Below, one piece after another: positions 25,676 through 34,403 of a stretch of 64,000 bases of DNA. Both the position numbers and the translations under genes were made by a program. A model generated the notes under the pieces. It saw nothing but the letters and a program-made list of their open reading frames with translations. It did not search any database and was not told the origin of the DNA. This DNA comes from Virgibacillus_R byunsanensis (GTDB lineage Bacteria; Bacillota; Bacilli; Bacillales; Amphibacillaceae): contig NZ_JBHTKJ010000007.1 in NCBI RefSeq assembly GCF_042675965.1, positions 186,001-250,000 of the forward strand, in the 5' to 3' direction. The number at the start of each line of letters is the position of its first letter. Positions within the stretch are counted from its first letter, which is position 1.

Positions 25676-26596
25676 ATGAATTTACCGGAAACAGTTACGA
25701 TAAATGATGTAATGTTAAGAGATGGCTTACAGCTGGAAGATAAAATTCTCTCAGTTGATGAAAAGAATGATTTAGCAATTCGTTTAATTGAAGCGAATGT
25801 CAAGACCCTTGAGGTGGGTTCTTTTGTTCATCCAAAACTAGTTGAACAAATGTCTAATACAGGTGAGCTGTTCGACAGGCTAAAAAAATATGAAGCTATG
25901 AATCTCATTACTCTAATTCCTAATTTAAAAGGAGCACAACGAGCAGCAAATCATGGTGTATCTCAACTTAATTTTGTGTTTTCTGCGAGTAATACTCATA
26001 ATTTACAAAATGTGAGACAAACAACAGAGGAATCACTTCTTCATTTTGAAACGATAAAAGACTTTTGTGACGAACATAACATCAAGTTAGATGTTTCCAT
26101 TGCAACATCGTTCGGATGCCCATTTGAGGGTGAAGTAGCTGAGGAACGTATTCATTTTATTGTTAAGAGAATTATAGATAGGAAGCCTAATACCCTGACA
26201 TTGGCTGATACAATAGGAGTGGCAAATCCAAAACAAGTATACCAACTAACCAGTAGTATTATTAATTTGTACCCGAATGAACGGTTTAATCTTCACTTTC
26301 ATGACACAAGAGGGATGGGATTAGCGAATATTCTTGCTGGAATAAAAGCGGGTGTACGAAGCTTTGATACATCACTTGGTGGATTAGGTGGATGTCCTTT
26401 TGCTCCAGGTGCAACAGGTAACGTCTGTACCGAGGATGTCGTTCACATGTTACATAGCATGGGGATAGATACGGGTATTAACTTAGATGATTTAATTACA
26501 ACGTCTGCTATCTTAAGAGATATATTAGGGCATGAATTATCTAGCAGTGTACTCAAAGCAGGCAAATATAATCGAAAATATCCGATACCACAATAA
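25676..26596 (+). CDS. Hydroxymethylglutaryl-CoA lyase-like enzyme
   Basis: A 306-residue DRE-TIM metallolyase. NDVMLRDGLQLEDK carries the metal-binding Asp and catalytic Arg of the family, EVGSFVHPKLVEQM is the HMG-CoA lyase block, and NLHFHDTRGMGLANI gives the two metal-binding His. The catalytic-cysteine loop GGLGGCPFAPGATGNV is intact. It cleaves a 3-hydroxy-3-methylacyl-CoA by retro-aldol chemistry; HMG-CoA would give acetyl-CoA and acetoacetate. Related lyases act on citramalyl- or other hydroxyacyl-CoAs, so the exact substrate is open. The ATG at 25676 fits GGGGGTGAT at 25663-25671. It lies 16 bp after the CoA-transferase gene. Confidence 0.92.
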   Translation: MNLPETVTINDVMLRDGLQLEDKILSVDEKNDLAIRLIEANVKTLEVGSFVHPKLVEQMSNTGELFDRLKKYEAMNLITLIPNLKGAQRAANHGVSQLNFVFSASNTHNLQNVRQTTEESLLHFETIKDFCDEHNIKLDVSIATSFGCPFEGEVAEERIHFIVKRIIDRKPNTLTLADTIGVANPKQVYQLTSSIINLYPNERFNLHFHDTRGMGLANILAGIKAGVRSFDTSLGGLGGCPFAPGATGNVCTEDVVHMLHSMGIDTGINLDDLITTSAILRDILGHELSSSVLKAGKYNRKYPIPQ

Positions 26597-26687
26597 ATCA
26601 AGAAGAGGTATATTGTGAATAACGCCAACCAGATTGGTGTGGTTAATAAATAGATAATAGTATTGTAATCTTAAGGAGGAATTTAAA

Positions 26688-27860
26688 ATGGCAAAAGTAG
26701 CAACAAAAAGTACACCGGAAGAAATAGAAATGATTCGTAGTAGTGTGAGATCACTTTGTGAGAGATTTCCGGAATCGTATTGGAGAGAAACGGATGAAAA
26801 GAAGGCGTATCCAGAAGAATTTATTAGAGCATTAACAGAAGAAGGCTGGTTATCCGTTTTAATCCCAGAAGAATATGGTGGTGCTGGTCTTGGGATGATT
26901 GAGGCAGGAGTAATCCTAGAAGAAATTAATCGTTCAGGTGGTAATTCCGGTGCGGGTCATGCTCAGATGTATACAATGGGAGCTGTCCTTAGACATGGTA
27001 ATGAAGACCAAAAACAACGTTATTTACCGAAAATTGCAAGTGGCGAATTGCGCTTACAGGCATTTGGTATAACCGAGCCTACTGCTGGAAGTGATACAAC
27101 TAGTATAAGTACAACTGCAGAACGTAAAGGGGATAAATACATTGTAAATGGGCAAAAAATATGGATTTCACGAACAGAGCACTCAGATTTAATGCTCCTA
27201 TTGGCTCGCACAACGCCAAAAGATCAAGTAGCAAAAAAGACTGACGGTTTAAGCCTATTTCTTTTAGATATGAGGGATCAAAAAGATAACCTTACGATCA
27301 GACCAATTGATACGATGGTTAATCATGCGACAACCGAAGTCTTCTTTGAGAATACCGAAATCCCTGTTGAAAATTTAATTGGGGAAGAGGGAAAAGGTTT
27401 TAAATATGTACTAAGTGGAATGAATGCTGAGCGAATTCTGGTCGCTTCGGAGAGTGTTGGGGATGGGAAGTACTTTGTTGACCGAGCTGTTCAATATGCA
27501 AATGAACGTGAGGTCTTCAATCGTCCAATTGGGCAAAATCAAGGCGTTCAATTTCCAATATCACAATCTTATATGGATATAGAGGCATCTAAATTAATGC
27601 GTGATAAAGCGGCTAAGCTATTTGATGAAGGTGAGAATTGTGGGGCAGAAGCAAACATGGCTAAATATCTCGCTTCTGAAGCAACATGGAAAGCCGCAAA
27701 TGCTGCAATGACCACATATGGGGGATATGGATTTGCTACAGAATATAATATTGAGCGTAAATTCCGCGAAGCTCGTTTGTTCATAGTGGCACCTGTTTCA
27801 AATAATCTTGTGGCTAGTTATGTGGGACAGCACGTATTAGGGCTACCTAGATCCTTTTAA
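26688..27860 (+). CDS. Acyl-CoA dehydrogenase
   Basis: A 390-residue FAD enzyme that introduces an alpha-beta double bond into an acyl-CoA. The signature FGITEPTAGSDTTSISTTAE near residue 125 is the FAD/substrate loop. FNRPIGQNQGVQFPISQSYM near 275 and TTYGGYGFATEYNIERKFRE near 350 are the dimer and active-site blocks. The glutamate in TEYNIER is a candidate catalytic base, but the position varies in the family. A strong AAGGAGG site precedes the ATG. It is the last intact gene of the island; electrons would go to ETF, which is not encoded here. It would supply the enoyl-CoA for the hydratase at 18372. Confidence 0.93.
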   Translation: MAKVATKSTPEEIEMIRSSVRSLCERFPESYWRETDEKKAYPEEFIRALTEEGWLSVLIPEEYGGAGLGMIEAGVILEEINRSGGNSGAGHAQMYTMGAVLRHGNEDQKQRYLPKIASGELRLQAFGITEPTAGSDTTSISTTAERKGDKYIVNGQKIWISRTEHSDLMLLLARTTPKDQVAKKTDGLSLFLLDMRDQKDNLTIRPIDTMVNHATTEVFFENTEIPVENLIGEEGKGFKYVLSGMNAERILVASESVGDGKYFVDRAVQYANEREVFNRPIGQNQGVQFPISQSYMDIEASKLMRDKAAKLFDEGENCGAEANMAKYLASEATWKAANAAMTTYGGYGFATEYNIERKFREARLFIVAPVSNNLVASYVGQHVLGLPRSF

Positions 27861-27904
27861 AAAAATGAAGGAAAGCAACATTAATGACAGGAGGGGAATC
27901 TTCT

Positions 27905-28480
27905 GTGACAAATGCTGCATTGAAAAAACTGGCTGAGAACTTTGATGGTTTTCAGCCTTAATTATTACGATTTAGGAAGGATTTTTTATAATATCAACGA
28001 TACTTGTGTAACCCAACAAAAAGTTATTAATGATATTGTTAATAAATTACCTACGTTACGGAATAGTGATTTGGATCAAATTAACCATGCCATAGACACT
28101 TTAGTGGATGCAAGAAACAATGAATCAATGCATTATTTAGGACAAGTTTTTGGGGATTACTGAAAATGAGTAAGGTTATATGATGGAATTAGGAAAGCAA
28201 AATGAAATATATCTGGAGCTGCCCAAGGTGGTGCAGTATACACTTTAGCTTTGCTATTGGATTTTCTATTTTCAAGCAACTACAAGAAGAAGTAAATGTG
28301 TATACGCAAGAGTTAAAAATGAATTTTATTAAAAAAGGCGTGGGTGATTTTTTATATGCAATCCCAAACGTACTACATAAGGGTAAACGAACAGTAGTCG
28401 CTGACTGTAGCATTAAAGATGTGAATGGTAATTTAGTGGCCCAAGCACTTGATACATTTCATATTACAGGAAGATTGTGA
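27905..28480 (+). pseudogene. Disrupted hotdog-fold acyl-CoA thioesterase (PaaI-like) with foreign segment
   Basis: A GTG start behind GGAGGGG opens MTNAALKKLAENFDG, a plausible thioesterase N-terminus, but the frame stops at once. The C-terminal half reappears at about 28220-28480 as GAAQGGAVYTLA, then, after a one-base shift, a stretch ending KGKRTVVADCSIKDVNGNLV and DTFHITGRL. These match the PaaI hotdog helix and final strands. Between them lies a 73-codon open frame (27942-28163; DTCVTQQKVINDIVNK, YLGQVFGDY) that I cannot assign. The gene probably ended the catabolic operon before it broke. Confidence 0.7.
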
Positions 28481-28486
28481 TGCGTA

Positions 28487-28624
28487 TTTATCATAAAAGA
28501 AAAAGGTTACCGTACGCTCATTATAGAAAATTACATTGCATTTTATCTAGTCAGAGAAGAAGAAAAGCAAGTTGTTGTCATACGTGTTCTGTATGGTAGA
28601 CAAAAGTACCAAGATCTTATTTAA
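28487..28624 (+). pseudogene. C-terminal remnant of a ParE/RelE-type toxin gene
   Basis: The frame reads IIKEKGYRTLIIENYIAFYL then VREEEKQVVVIRVLYGRQKYQDLI and a stop. This is the strand-strand-end pattern of ParE/RelE toxins (GYR, NYIAFY, RVLYGRQKY). The N-terminal half and any antitoxin are missing, so no active toxin is expected. Confidence 0.65.
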
Positions 28625-28791
28625 TACCGTCCCCTAAAAGCAAGGGGGCAGTTCCTAGGCTTCTGGGGTAAAGTTCTCAAAGAAGTGTAAGATTGGTTTA
28701 ACTCTTTTAACTCTTTGATAATGCATACCCTTTTGGTTAATCCCTTACAATATCTGACTCAAAAACACCTTTGTATCGCTACTCATTGTTG

Positions 28792-29042
28792 TTACCCTTC
28801 AGATAATTGTTCTGGATATGCATTTGCTTTATCACTGAGCCCGAACTTTTCGAGTAATTGATGTGTCAGCTTTTCGGCACCAGTTGCTGACACTTTCCGG
28901 ATCCGTTTCGGAGCGTGGGCGATATTAGCTAACACCCGCATATGTGGAAAGAGGTTAAACTGTTGAAACACCATTCCTACATCTCGTCGTATTTCATTTA
29001 TATTTGTTTTACATCGTTCACTTTAACATCATCAGTAAAAAT
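28792..29042 (-). pseudogene. Internal fragment of a polar amino-acid ABC transporter ATPase (GlnQ-like)
   Basis: The minus strand reads TNINEIRRDVGMVFQQFNLF and PHMRVLANIAHAPKRIRK, the Q-loop region of GlnQ-type ATPases. It continues to LLEKFGLSDKANAYPEQLSEG, where the LSGGQ signature is broken and a stop follows. Upstream a one-base shift leads into DDVKVND, a piece of the loop before. Walker A and Walker B are absent, so it is a fragment of about 80 codons with no function. It lies next to the right proC-proA copy. Confidence 0.75.
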
Positions 29043-29083
29043 ATTACTCGTGCAACACCGTATGATGTCCTCAATCTTCCAAA

Positions 29084-29128
29084 ACTAAAAAAACCTAGTC
29101 ACTGCCTAATAGCAGGCAATAACTAGGG
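29084..29128 (-). terminator. Terminator of the proC-proA remnant (right copy)
   Basis: It has the same minus-strand stem as at 16136-16181 (CCTAGTTATTGCCTG ... CAGTGACTAGG) followed by a T run. It ends transcription coming from proC. Confidence 0.75.
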
Positions 29129-29180
29129 ATATGAAACAACAGCTATTATCTAATCTGTCTGTTCCAATTTCATCATATTT

Positions 29181-29306
29181 TTATTCGTAAGAAAGCAGTC
29201 CCACGCGTACGCGTGCAGTTTTTGGGTGGATTCCAATTTCTGCACCAAAGCTATCAAAGCGGGTTGAAGCATTGTGGTACAATGCGGCTGAATCAACTAG
29301 TTTCAT
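29181..29306 (-). pseudogene. C-terminal remnant of proA (gamma-glutamyl phosphate reductase)
   Basis: The frame from the ATG at 29306 reads VDSAALYHNASTRFDSFGAE then IGIHPKTARVRVGLLSYE and a stop. ProA proteins end VDAAxVYVNASTRFxDGxxFGFGAEIGIS...H.RGPxGLxxLT, so this is the ProA tail with small deletions. It lies directly behind proC and before the operon terminator. An ancestral proC-proA (perhaps with proB) operon has lost most of proA. Confidence 0.75.
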
Positions 29307-29312
29307 AAAAAG

Positions 29313-30155
29313 TTATTTCTGAAGTGCCAATTCCTTCTCCGGCTGTTTACTCAACTCTTTCGAACGAGAAGCTGCACTTTTCACGGCCTCTATAATTGCC
29401 ATGCCACCGCCATAAGCATTCAATGCATCCAGTCCGGCTGCTGTAGTTCCTTTTGGAGACGTTATATTTTCTCTAAGCTCTGTTGGCGTTTCTTCCTGTT
29501 CGAGTATCATTTTTGCAGCACCGTAAAGGGTCTGTGCTCCAATTTCACGTACCAGTTCTCGATCAAATCCTGCTTGATGGCCAACTTCTTCAATGTGTTC
29601 GATTAAGTTGTAAAAGTAGGCTGGCCCACTACCAGCGATACCGGTGTAAATATCCATCTTTTCTTCATCGATAATATATGCTTCCCCGATGCTTTTCATC
29701 AGTTCTTTAGCTAGTAACACTTGATCCATTGCTACATGCCTCCCTGGGGAAACGGCTGTTGCTGATTCTTGAATCATGCTAGAAGTATTCGGCATCACGC
29801 GGATCACTTGCTGTCTATCGTTTAAATTCTCTTCCATATAAGAAGTAGAGATACCAGCCAAAACAGAAATGAGTAACTGATCGGCTGTGATTCTTCCGCG
29901 CAGGTCTTCCAATACCCCATCTATATCTTTCGGTTTCATTGCTAAAATAAAAACATCTATAGTTGAAAAGTCCAAGTTTTCTTTCGTTACTGCTTCAATA
30001 CCATATTTGTTATTTAATTCGTTCAAACGATCTTGATTACATCGGTTTGTAACGATGATTTGCTCCGCTGCCAATTTTCCTGATTGTATAAATCCCGACA
30101 TAATTGCTTCCGCCATATTACCGGCACCTAAGAATGCAATTCGTTTAGTTTTCAA
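29313..30155 (-). CDS. proC: Pyrroline-5-carboxylate reductase
   Basis: The last step of proline synthesis, reducing pyrroline-5-carboxylate with NAD(P)H. At 280 residues it is full length. The Rossmann motif IAFLGAGNMAEAIMSG lies at the start, FILAMKP near residue 68, and RVMPNTSSMIQESATAV near 120. The C-terminal catalytic block IAGSGPAYFYNLIEHI is intact, as is ENITSPKGTTAAGLDAL. The ATG follows TAGGAGCG on the minus strand. It is the intact member of the pair that brackets the island; the partial copy at 16234 lacks both ends. Proline is also a compatible solute, so the gene suits a salt-tolerant host. Confidence 0.95.
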   Translation of the reverse strand: MKTKRIAFLGAGNMAEAIMSGFIQSGKLAAEQIIVTNRCNQDRLNELNNKYGIEAVTKENLDFSTIDVFILAMKPKDIDGVLEDLRGRITADQLLISVLAGISTSYMEENLNDRQQVIRVMPNTSSMIQESATAVSPGRHVAMDQVLLAKELMKSIGEAYIIDEEKMDIYTGIAGSGPAYFYNLIEHIEEVGHQAGFDRELVREIGAQTLYGAAKMILEQEETPTELRENITSPKGTTAAGLDALNAYGGGMAIIEAVKSAASRSKELSKQPEKELALQK

Positions 30156-30344
30156 TTGTATACGCTCCTATTTACGTTTTCTAACACCGTTTCTTATCTT
30201 AACATGTACATATCATACTTCAAGCGTCTTTGTGCAAGTCGGGTGTATATAGCCGAAAAAGTGATGGTAAGCGGTACCATATGGAGATATATTTATTTCA
30301 TTCGTATAGGGGAGGTTAAATCGCTTTATATTGAAAGATAAAAG

Positions 30345-30492
30345 AGGACGATGCGCTCGATAGATAGAGAAAGTCGCGCACCATTGACTTGTAGTCGCGC
30401 GATAATAAGTGAAACTCACGCGGCAAGAGATAAAACAAGCGCAATAATGTTTAGACTCGCACGTCAATTGTCAAAAGTAGCGCGGTCACAGG
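30345..30492. repeat. GCGCGAC-word array between proC and the peptidase gene
   Basis: AGTCGCGCACCATTGACTTG, AGTCGCGCGATAATAAGTG, CTCACGCGGCAAG, AAGCGCAATAATG, ACTCGCACGTCAATTG and AGTAGCGCGGTC follow each other at about 20-30 bp steps. This is the same style as 12465-12620 and 13640-13982. The 494 bp spacer 30156-30649 has no credible gene. Confidence 0.55.
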
Positions 30493-30568
30493 GAAGCAGT
30501 GGTGTCTTTCACTGTTTTGAAGCAGTAAAGTAAGGCAGATGAAATTCATTTGTGGAGAAGAATGTAGT

Positions 30569-30600
30569 AATCCCCATCCGAGCTATTCAAATGGGGATTA
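30569..30600 (-). terminator. Possible terminator after the peptidase gene
   Basis: TAATCCCCAT and ATGGGGATTA form a perfect 10 bp stem with a 12-base loop 50 bp after the stop. The T run is weak, so strength is uncertain. Confidence 0.45.
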
Positions 30601-30649
30601 TACTATGTTCACTATTATTCTCTTTGACTATAATCCTGTAAATACTTTT

Positions 30650-31519
30650 TTATTTGGGACTACTAATTCCCTTCACAAACTCCAAAATAGTATCATTAAA
30701 AGCCTCAGCTTCATCCTTTAAAACATTGTGGCTGCTATTTTCAAAGACAACAAATTCACTATTCGGTATTTTTTCGGCTATCAATTCATTCTCATCTACA
30801 GGAGTAATCCAGTCGTGTCGGCCGGCAATGACTAGTGTTGGTACTTGAACATTAGGAAGTTTATCAATTATATCAAACTTTCTTAAAAACCCACCAAATC
30901 CTTGATTTATTGCCTCATAAGATTTCTTTGTTTCCGGTCTTAGTGATGGATCAGCAGCTGATTCATCAGCCGTGGAGTATAGTGGTGCCATAAGTGTATA
31001 GTACTTCGCTAATTGCTCGCTTGATGTGAAGGCACCGTCCCATAAAACATTAGCTATTTCTTTCTGTTCTGGTGTACCATGTTTTGCTACGTAAGATATT
31101 GCTTTTTCAATAAAACGATAACTGGGGGATGTTGCAACAAGTATCATCCCTGTTAGATTCTCTTGATACTTGTCTGCGTAACTCATTGCAGTCATACCGC
31201 CATACGAATGACCAAGCAGTAAGATTTTATTCAGGCCAAGATATTTACGCAATGATTCAATATCTTCCACATTGTTTTCTAATGTATACGTGGATTGCGG
31301 CCCTTCCTCTGAAAAACCACTCCCACGATTGTCGATATATACTAGCTGCATTTCTCCCGTCAATTTGTCTAGATACGGTTTGAAATTCACATGATTACCA
31401 CCTGGACCGCCGTGCAACACAAAGCAGACAGGTTTTTCCTTTAGTTGGTCTTTATTCACCGTCCAGCCAGCACCATCGATATCAAAAAAGAGTCTAGTTC
31501 CGTTGATTTGTGCAAACAT
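30650..31519 (-). CDS. Proline iminopeptidase-like alpha/beta hydrolase
   Basis: A 289-residue alpha/beta hydrolase of the proline iminopeptidase type, which removes N-terminal proline from short peptides. The oxyanion motif HGGPGGNH is near residue 36, the nucleophile elbow GHSYGGM near 108, the acid in GRHDWITPV near 238 and the histidine in NSSHNVL near 266. The catalytic triad is complete. It begins 4 bp after the symporter stop on the same strand, so both form one transcript: import of a substrate, then hydrolysis. Other small-molecule amidase or esterase activity is possible, as the family is broad. Confidence 0.87.
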   Translation of the reverse strand: MFAQINGTRLFFDIDGAGWTVNKDQLKEKPVCFVLHGGPGGNHVNFKPYLDKLTGEMQLVYIDNRGSGFSEEGPQSTYTLENNVEDIESLRKYLGLNKILLLGHSYGGMTAMSYADKYQENLTGMILVATSPSYRFIEKAISYVAKHGTPEQKEIANVLWDGAFTSSEQLAKYYTLMAPLYSTADESAADPSLRPETKKSYEAINQGFGGFLRKFDIIDKLPNVQVPTLVIAGRHDWITPVDENELIAEKIPNSEFVVFENSSHNVLKDEAEAFNDTILEFVKGISSPK

Positions 31520-31523
31520 ATTA

Positions 31524-33149
31524 TCACGCTCCTTTACTTTTTGGAAAAATGTATATGATCAGAAGTACTATGCTAAGGGTTAACGCTACTAAAGTAATTA
31601 AAATGAGATATGGCCATGTGTTCAGGTTCATCATTCCTAAGAGGAACAAGACAAAAAATACACTGATTACACCAAGGAACTTCAAATCTTTTGATGCCAC
31701 AGATTTAAACTGAAATACATCTCCTTTTTCAAAATCTTCCTTCGTAACTAAACTACCAATTACAGTACCGGTAATGGAGAATAGGATACCGATAATGACC
31801 GGATCTAAAGCTGTTTGGGCAATGACAGATATGATGGTTGTTAAACCACCAAGAATAATCCCTGCCGCAGCACCTGCTGCATTTGCACGTCTCCAGTAAA
31901 GACCAAATAAAATAGGTGCAAACGTTCCCCCAGCAAATAACCCTAACGTGGTAAGTAGTAATTCCATAATGGACGGTGTCATGATAGCAGCCACTGTACT
32001 GAGTACACCAATAATCACGATTGTCCATCTTGTCACAACGATACTGCTTTTTTCTTGAACTTCTTTTCCGGCACCTTTTCTTTGTCGTTCATATAAGTCC
32101 CTGGAAACGTGAATTCCAGCTCCTAATAGATTAGAATCCACTGTGGACATACAAGCACCTAGTATCCCGGTTACAATGATCATCCCCATAAATGGATTAA
32201 TCACTTCCATCGCCATCATCGGGAAAACTGTTTCTGGATTACCGATATCAGGTATGATGCTTTTTCCTAGAATACCAACAAGTGCAAGAGCGAAAGCCGT
32301 AAATAGACCGACAAACAACACCATAACAAGACTTGTCCGTTGAATGCTTTGTTCACTTTTAGCTGCGTATATACGTTGAATTTGCGTCTGTGAAATTGTA
32401 TTTAGTGGCATAAACGTAATTACCCACGCTAATACCATCACAAATGTCATACCTTCAGTAAGACTTAGAAAATCACTGCCAACTACTCTTGATAATACAT
32501 CTGTAATTTGAAATGAAGAACTAATAACACCACTATCTGGCACTAGAGCAGACATACCAAGAGCTACAACAAGAATCAGTCCAACAATCATAATGATAGA
32601 TTGTATCCAGTCCGTCAGTGCAACTCCCATCAAACCACCAAGCGTTGTGTATAGGATTGTAACAATAGCTGTTATCAATATGGCAATCGTTGTATCGATA
32701 CCAAGAATTGTATTCAGGATCACCCCAACCCCAAGAATACTACCTCCGGCGCCACCAACTAAGGCAAACAGGGAAAAGGCTGTTGTTAATAAAGCTACTG
32801 GTCTGTTATAACGCAGTTCCATTAAATCCGGTAAGGTAAAAACGTTATGTGTTTGTGCAATACGTCGGATTTTTCCGGAAATGAAGAATAGTAGAAAGTA
32901 AGATGAACCTGCTGCGACAAGTATCCATGCCATAGAAAACCCACCTGTGTAAACCATCCCACTGAATCCCATATATGTATTTGCACCAACCACTGTTGAG
33001 AATATGGTTGCAAAAAGTACACCAGAATTCATTTTGTTGGAAGCAACGTAAAAATCAGATCGCGTTTCTTGCCGTTTTGAGACGATAATTCCTACGATAA
33101 CCATGACGATTAGATAGATTGCTGGAATAATATAAAGTGAATTGCTCAA
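31524..33149 (-). CDS. Sodium:solute symporter family transporter
   Basis: A 541-residue membrane protein with about thirteen hydrophobic helices, a member of the SSS family (as PutP, PanF). The early block FATIFSTVVGANTYMGFSGM and the GSILGVGVILNT stretch fit helices TM2-TM4. TLPDLMELRYNRPVALL is the conserved cytosolic loop. SQTQIQRIYAAKSEQSIQRT and LGACMSTVDSNLLGAG are the family signature segments. It imports an amino acid, peptide-like or carboxylate solute with sodium; the adjacent peptidase favours a peptide or amino acid. It starts at ATG behind AGAAGGAGGC on the minus strand. Downstream peptidase is co-transcribed. Confidence 0.93.
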   Translation of the reverse strand: MSNSLYIIPAIYLIVMVIVGIIVSKRQETRSDFYVASNKMNSGVLFATIFSTVVGANTYMGFSGMVYTGGFSMAWILVAAGSSYFLLFFISGKIRRIAQTHNVFTLPDLMELRYNRPVALLTTAFSLFALVGGAGGSILGVGVILNTILGIDTTIAILITAIVTILYTTLGGLMGVALTDWIQSIIMIVGLILVVALGMSALVPDSGVISSSFQITDVLSRVVGSDFLSLTEGMTFVMVLAWVITFMPLNTISQTQIQRIYAAKSEQSIQRTSLVMVLFVGLFTAFALALVGILGKSIIPDIGNPETVFPMMAMEVINPFMGMIIVTGILGACMSTVDSNLLGAGIHVSRDLYERQRKGAGKEVQEKSSIVVTRWTIVIIGVLSTVAAIMTPSIMELLLTTLGLFAGGTFAPILFGLYWRRANAAGAAAGIILGGLTTIISVIAQTALDPVIIGILFSITGTVIGSLVTKEDFEKGDVFQFKSVASKDLKFLGVISVFFVLFLLGMMNLNTWPYLILITLVALTLSIVLLIIYIFPKSKGA

Positions 33150-33370
33150 TTGAAATTGCCTCCTTCTGAAAATTTTGTTGAATTATATAAAATTTATAGA
33201 CAACTATAAACCTCCTATACAACATAGTCAATAAATTTAACTAAATATTGTAGATTAATTTAAATTTTGGAAAACTAAAATTCGACCTATTTTTTTCGAT
33301 AGAATAAGAGAAGAAACATAATTCTATTGATATAGGCAGACCCATTTAATTTATTTATAGACCCATTACA

Positions 33371-33407
33371 AAAAATCGCTATCTATTCTGTAGATAGCGA
33401 TTTTTTT
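33371..33407. terminator. Bidirectional terminator
   Basis: AAAAATCGCTATCTA-ttctg-TAGATAGCGATTTTT is a perfect 15 bp stem with A and T runs at either side. It separates the symporter promoter region from the decayed minus-strand gene to its right. Confidence 0.85.
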
Positions 33408-33421
33408 GAGGACTATTATAA

Positions 33422-33772
33422 TTAACGAATAGCTGTTACAGATGATGAATAATGAATGTGTCTAGGCAGTCCTATATCAGCCACCGTTAGTAAACTAAGT
33501 TTTTTAAATTCATTAATTTGTTTTTCTGTATTTATTACCATCGCTGCTGTTGCGGTGTCTCTATAAATACATGTAGTTGTTGTTCACATTATTCACGTCA
33601 GAGACTACCTCAAATTCGGTTGGATCTTCTTTTACGATAGTACCTATGTCAACTCCTAACCTTTTCGGGGGCGATATCAACAGAACCTAATATATAATCG
33701 GTATTTAACTCATAAAGCTGTTTAAGTATTTCATTAGACCAAACATTAGAAATTTTCTTTCCACATTATTCA
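33422..33772 (-). pseudogene. Decayed minus-strand gene, C-terminal part
   Basis: The minus strand shows three frame-shifted pieces of one protein. They are KISNVWSNEILKQLYELNTD with YILGSVDIAPEK, then GVDIGTIVKEDPTEFEVVSD, then AAMVINTEKQINEFKKLSLL with TVADIGLPRHIHYSSSVTAIR and a stop. The ending may belong to the DUF1177 family, but I am not sure. At least two indels are needed to join the pieces, so it is not functional. A terminator stands 15 bp beyond the stop, as expected for the original gene. Confidence 0.5.
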
Positions 33773-33834
33773 ACCTTTATTAATTAATAACTTGAATCCT
33801 ACGCCCCTTCAGGAATTTAATGAACTCGATCATA

Positions 33835-34385
33835 TTATAGAATGGTTCAATCACTATCGGTTATAATTTTTAATAGAAGGAGGACTTATTTAGGTCCTTC
33901 TTTTGCTTTGCAGTAGCTGATAGAGGGAAAATAAAAAATCTGTTAGACTTGTCTTATACCACAAAACAAAATACAAAAGGAGATGCGTGCAATTGAATTC
34001 TAACATTAATTTTACCAGGATTAGAAGAATTTATTGTAACTAACTCGTTGTTGAACGGGTTTATATCAACTCCACGTGGAGTTGGTAAAGACATCACACA
34101 ACTGTCCGGAGTGCCATACAGTCACTAATCGTGTCCATGATTATCAAGTGCAAAAAATTCAACACAATCCTATATTTAGAAAGATCAGTTTTGTTTATAG
34201 AATACGAACTATGTCTGTATTGCATGTGACAAATGATTTTATGAAGATAATGATGTTGTAAAACGTTATCAGAGACAATCTGTAGAGTTTAAACAGGCTT
34301 TAGCGATTGGACTCATACATGGTAACCGTTTTAGAGAAGTGGCATCCCGTTCTGATACATCACCGACGACCAAACTATCATATTC
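33835..34385 (+). mobile_element. Decayed ISL3-family transposase and other IS remains
   Basis: From about 33985 the plus strand reads LPGLEEFIVTN, then ELVKTSHNCPECHTVTNRVH, DYQVQKIQHNPIFRKISFVY, and after shifts CDKRFYEDNDVVKRYQRQSV and EFKQALAIGLIHGNRFREVA. This is the zinc-finger and early helical part of an ISL3 transposase, with stops and indels; the DDE core is missing. A separate scrap at 33835 (NELDHIIEWFNHYRL) resembles the end of an IS3-type transposase, followed by a hairpin AGAAGGAGGAC / GTCCTTCT. The area is an insertion hot spot, now inactive. Confidence 0.65.
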
Positions 34386-34403
34386 CAAAGATCTTGTTCA
34401 TTA

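Noticed and set aside
28202..28480. Independent 92-residue gene
   Set aside because: Its first part is out of frame with the conserved GAAQGGAVYTLA text; it is better explained as the frame-shifted end of a broken thioesterase.
28925..29042. Functional amino-acid transporter ATPase
   Set aside because: Walker A and B are missing, the signature is broken and a frameshift is present.
32593..32811. Plus-strand gene opposite the symporter
   Set aside because: Typical antisense shadow of a hydrophobic coding region; no ribosome site.
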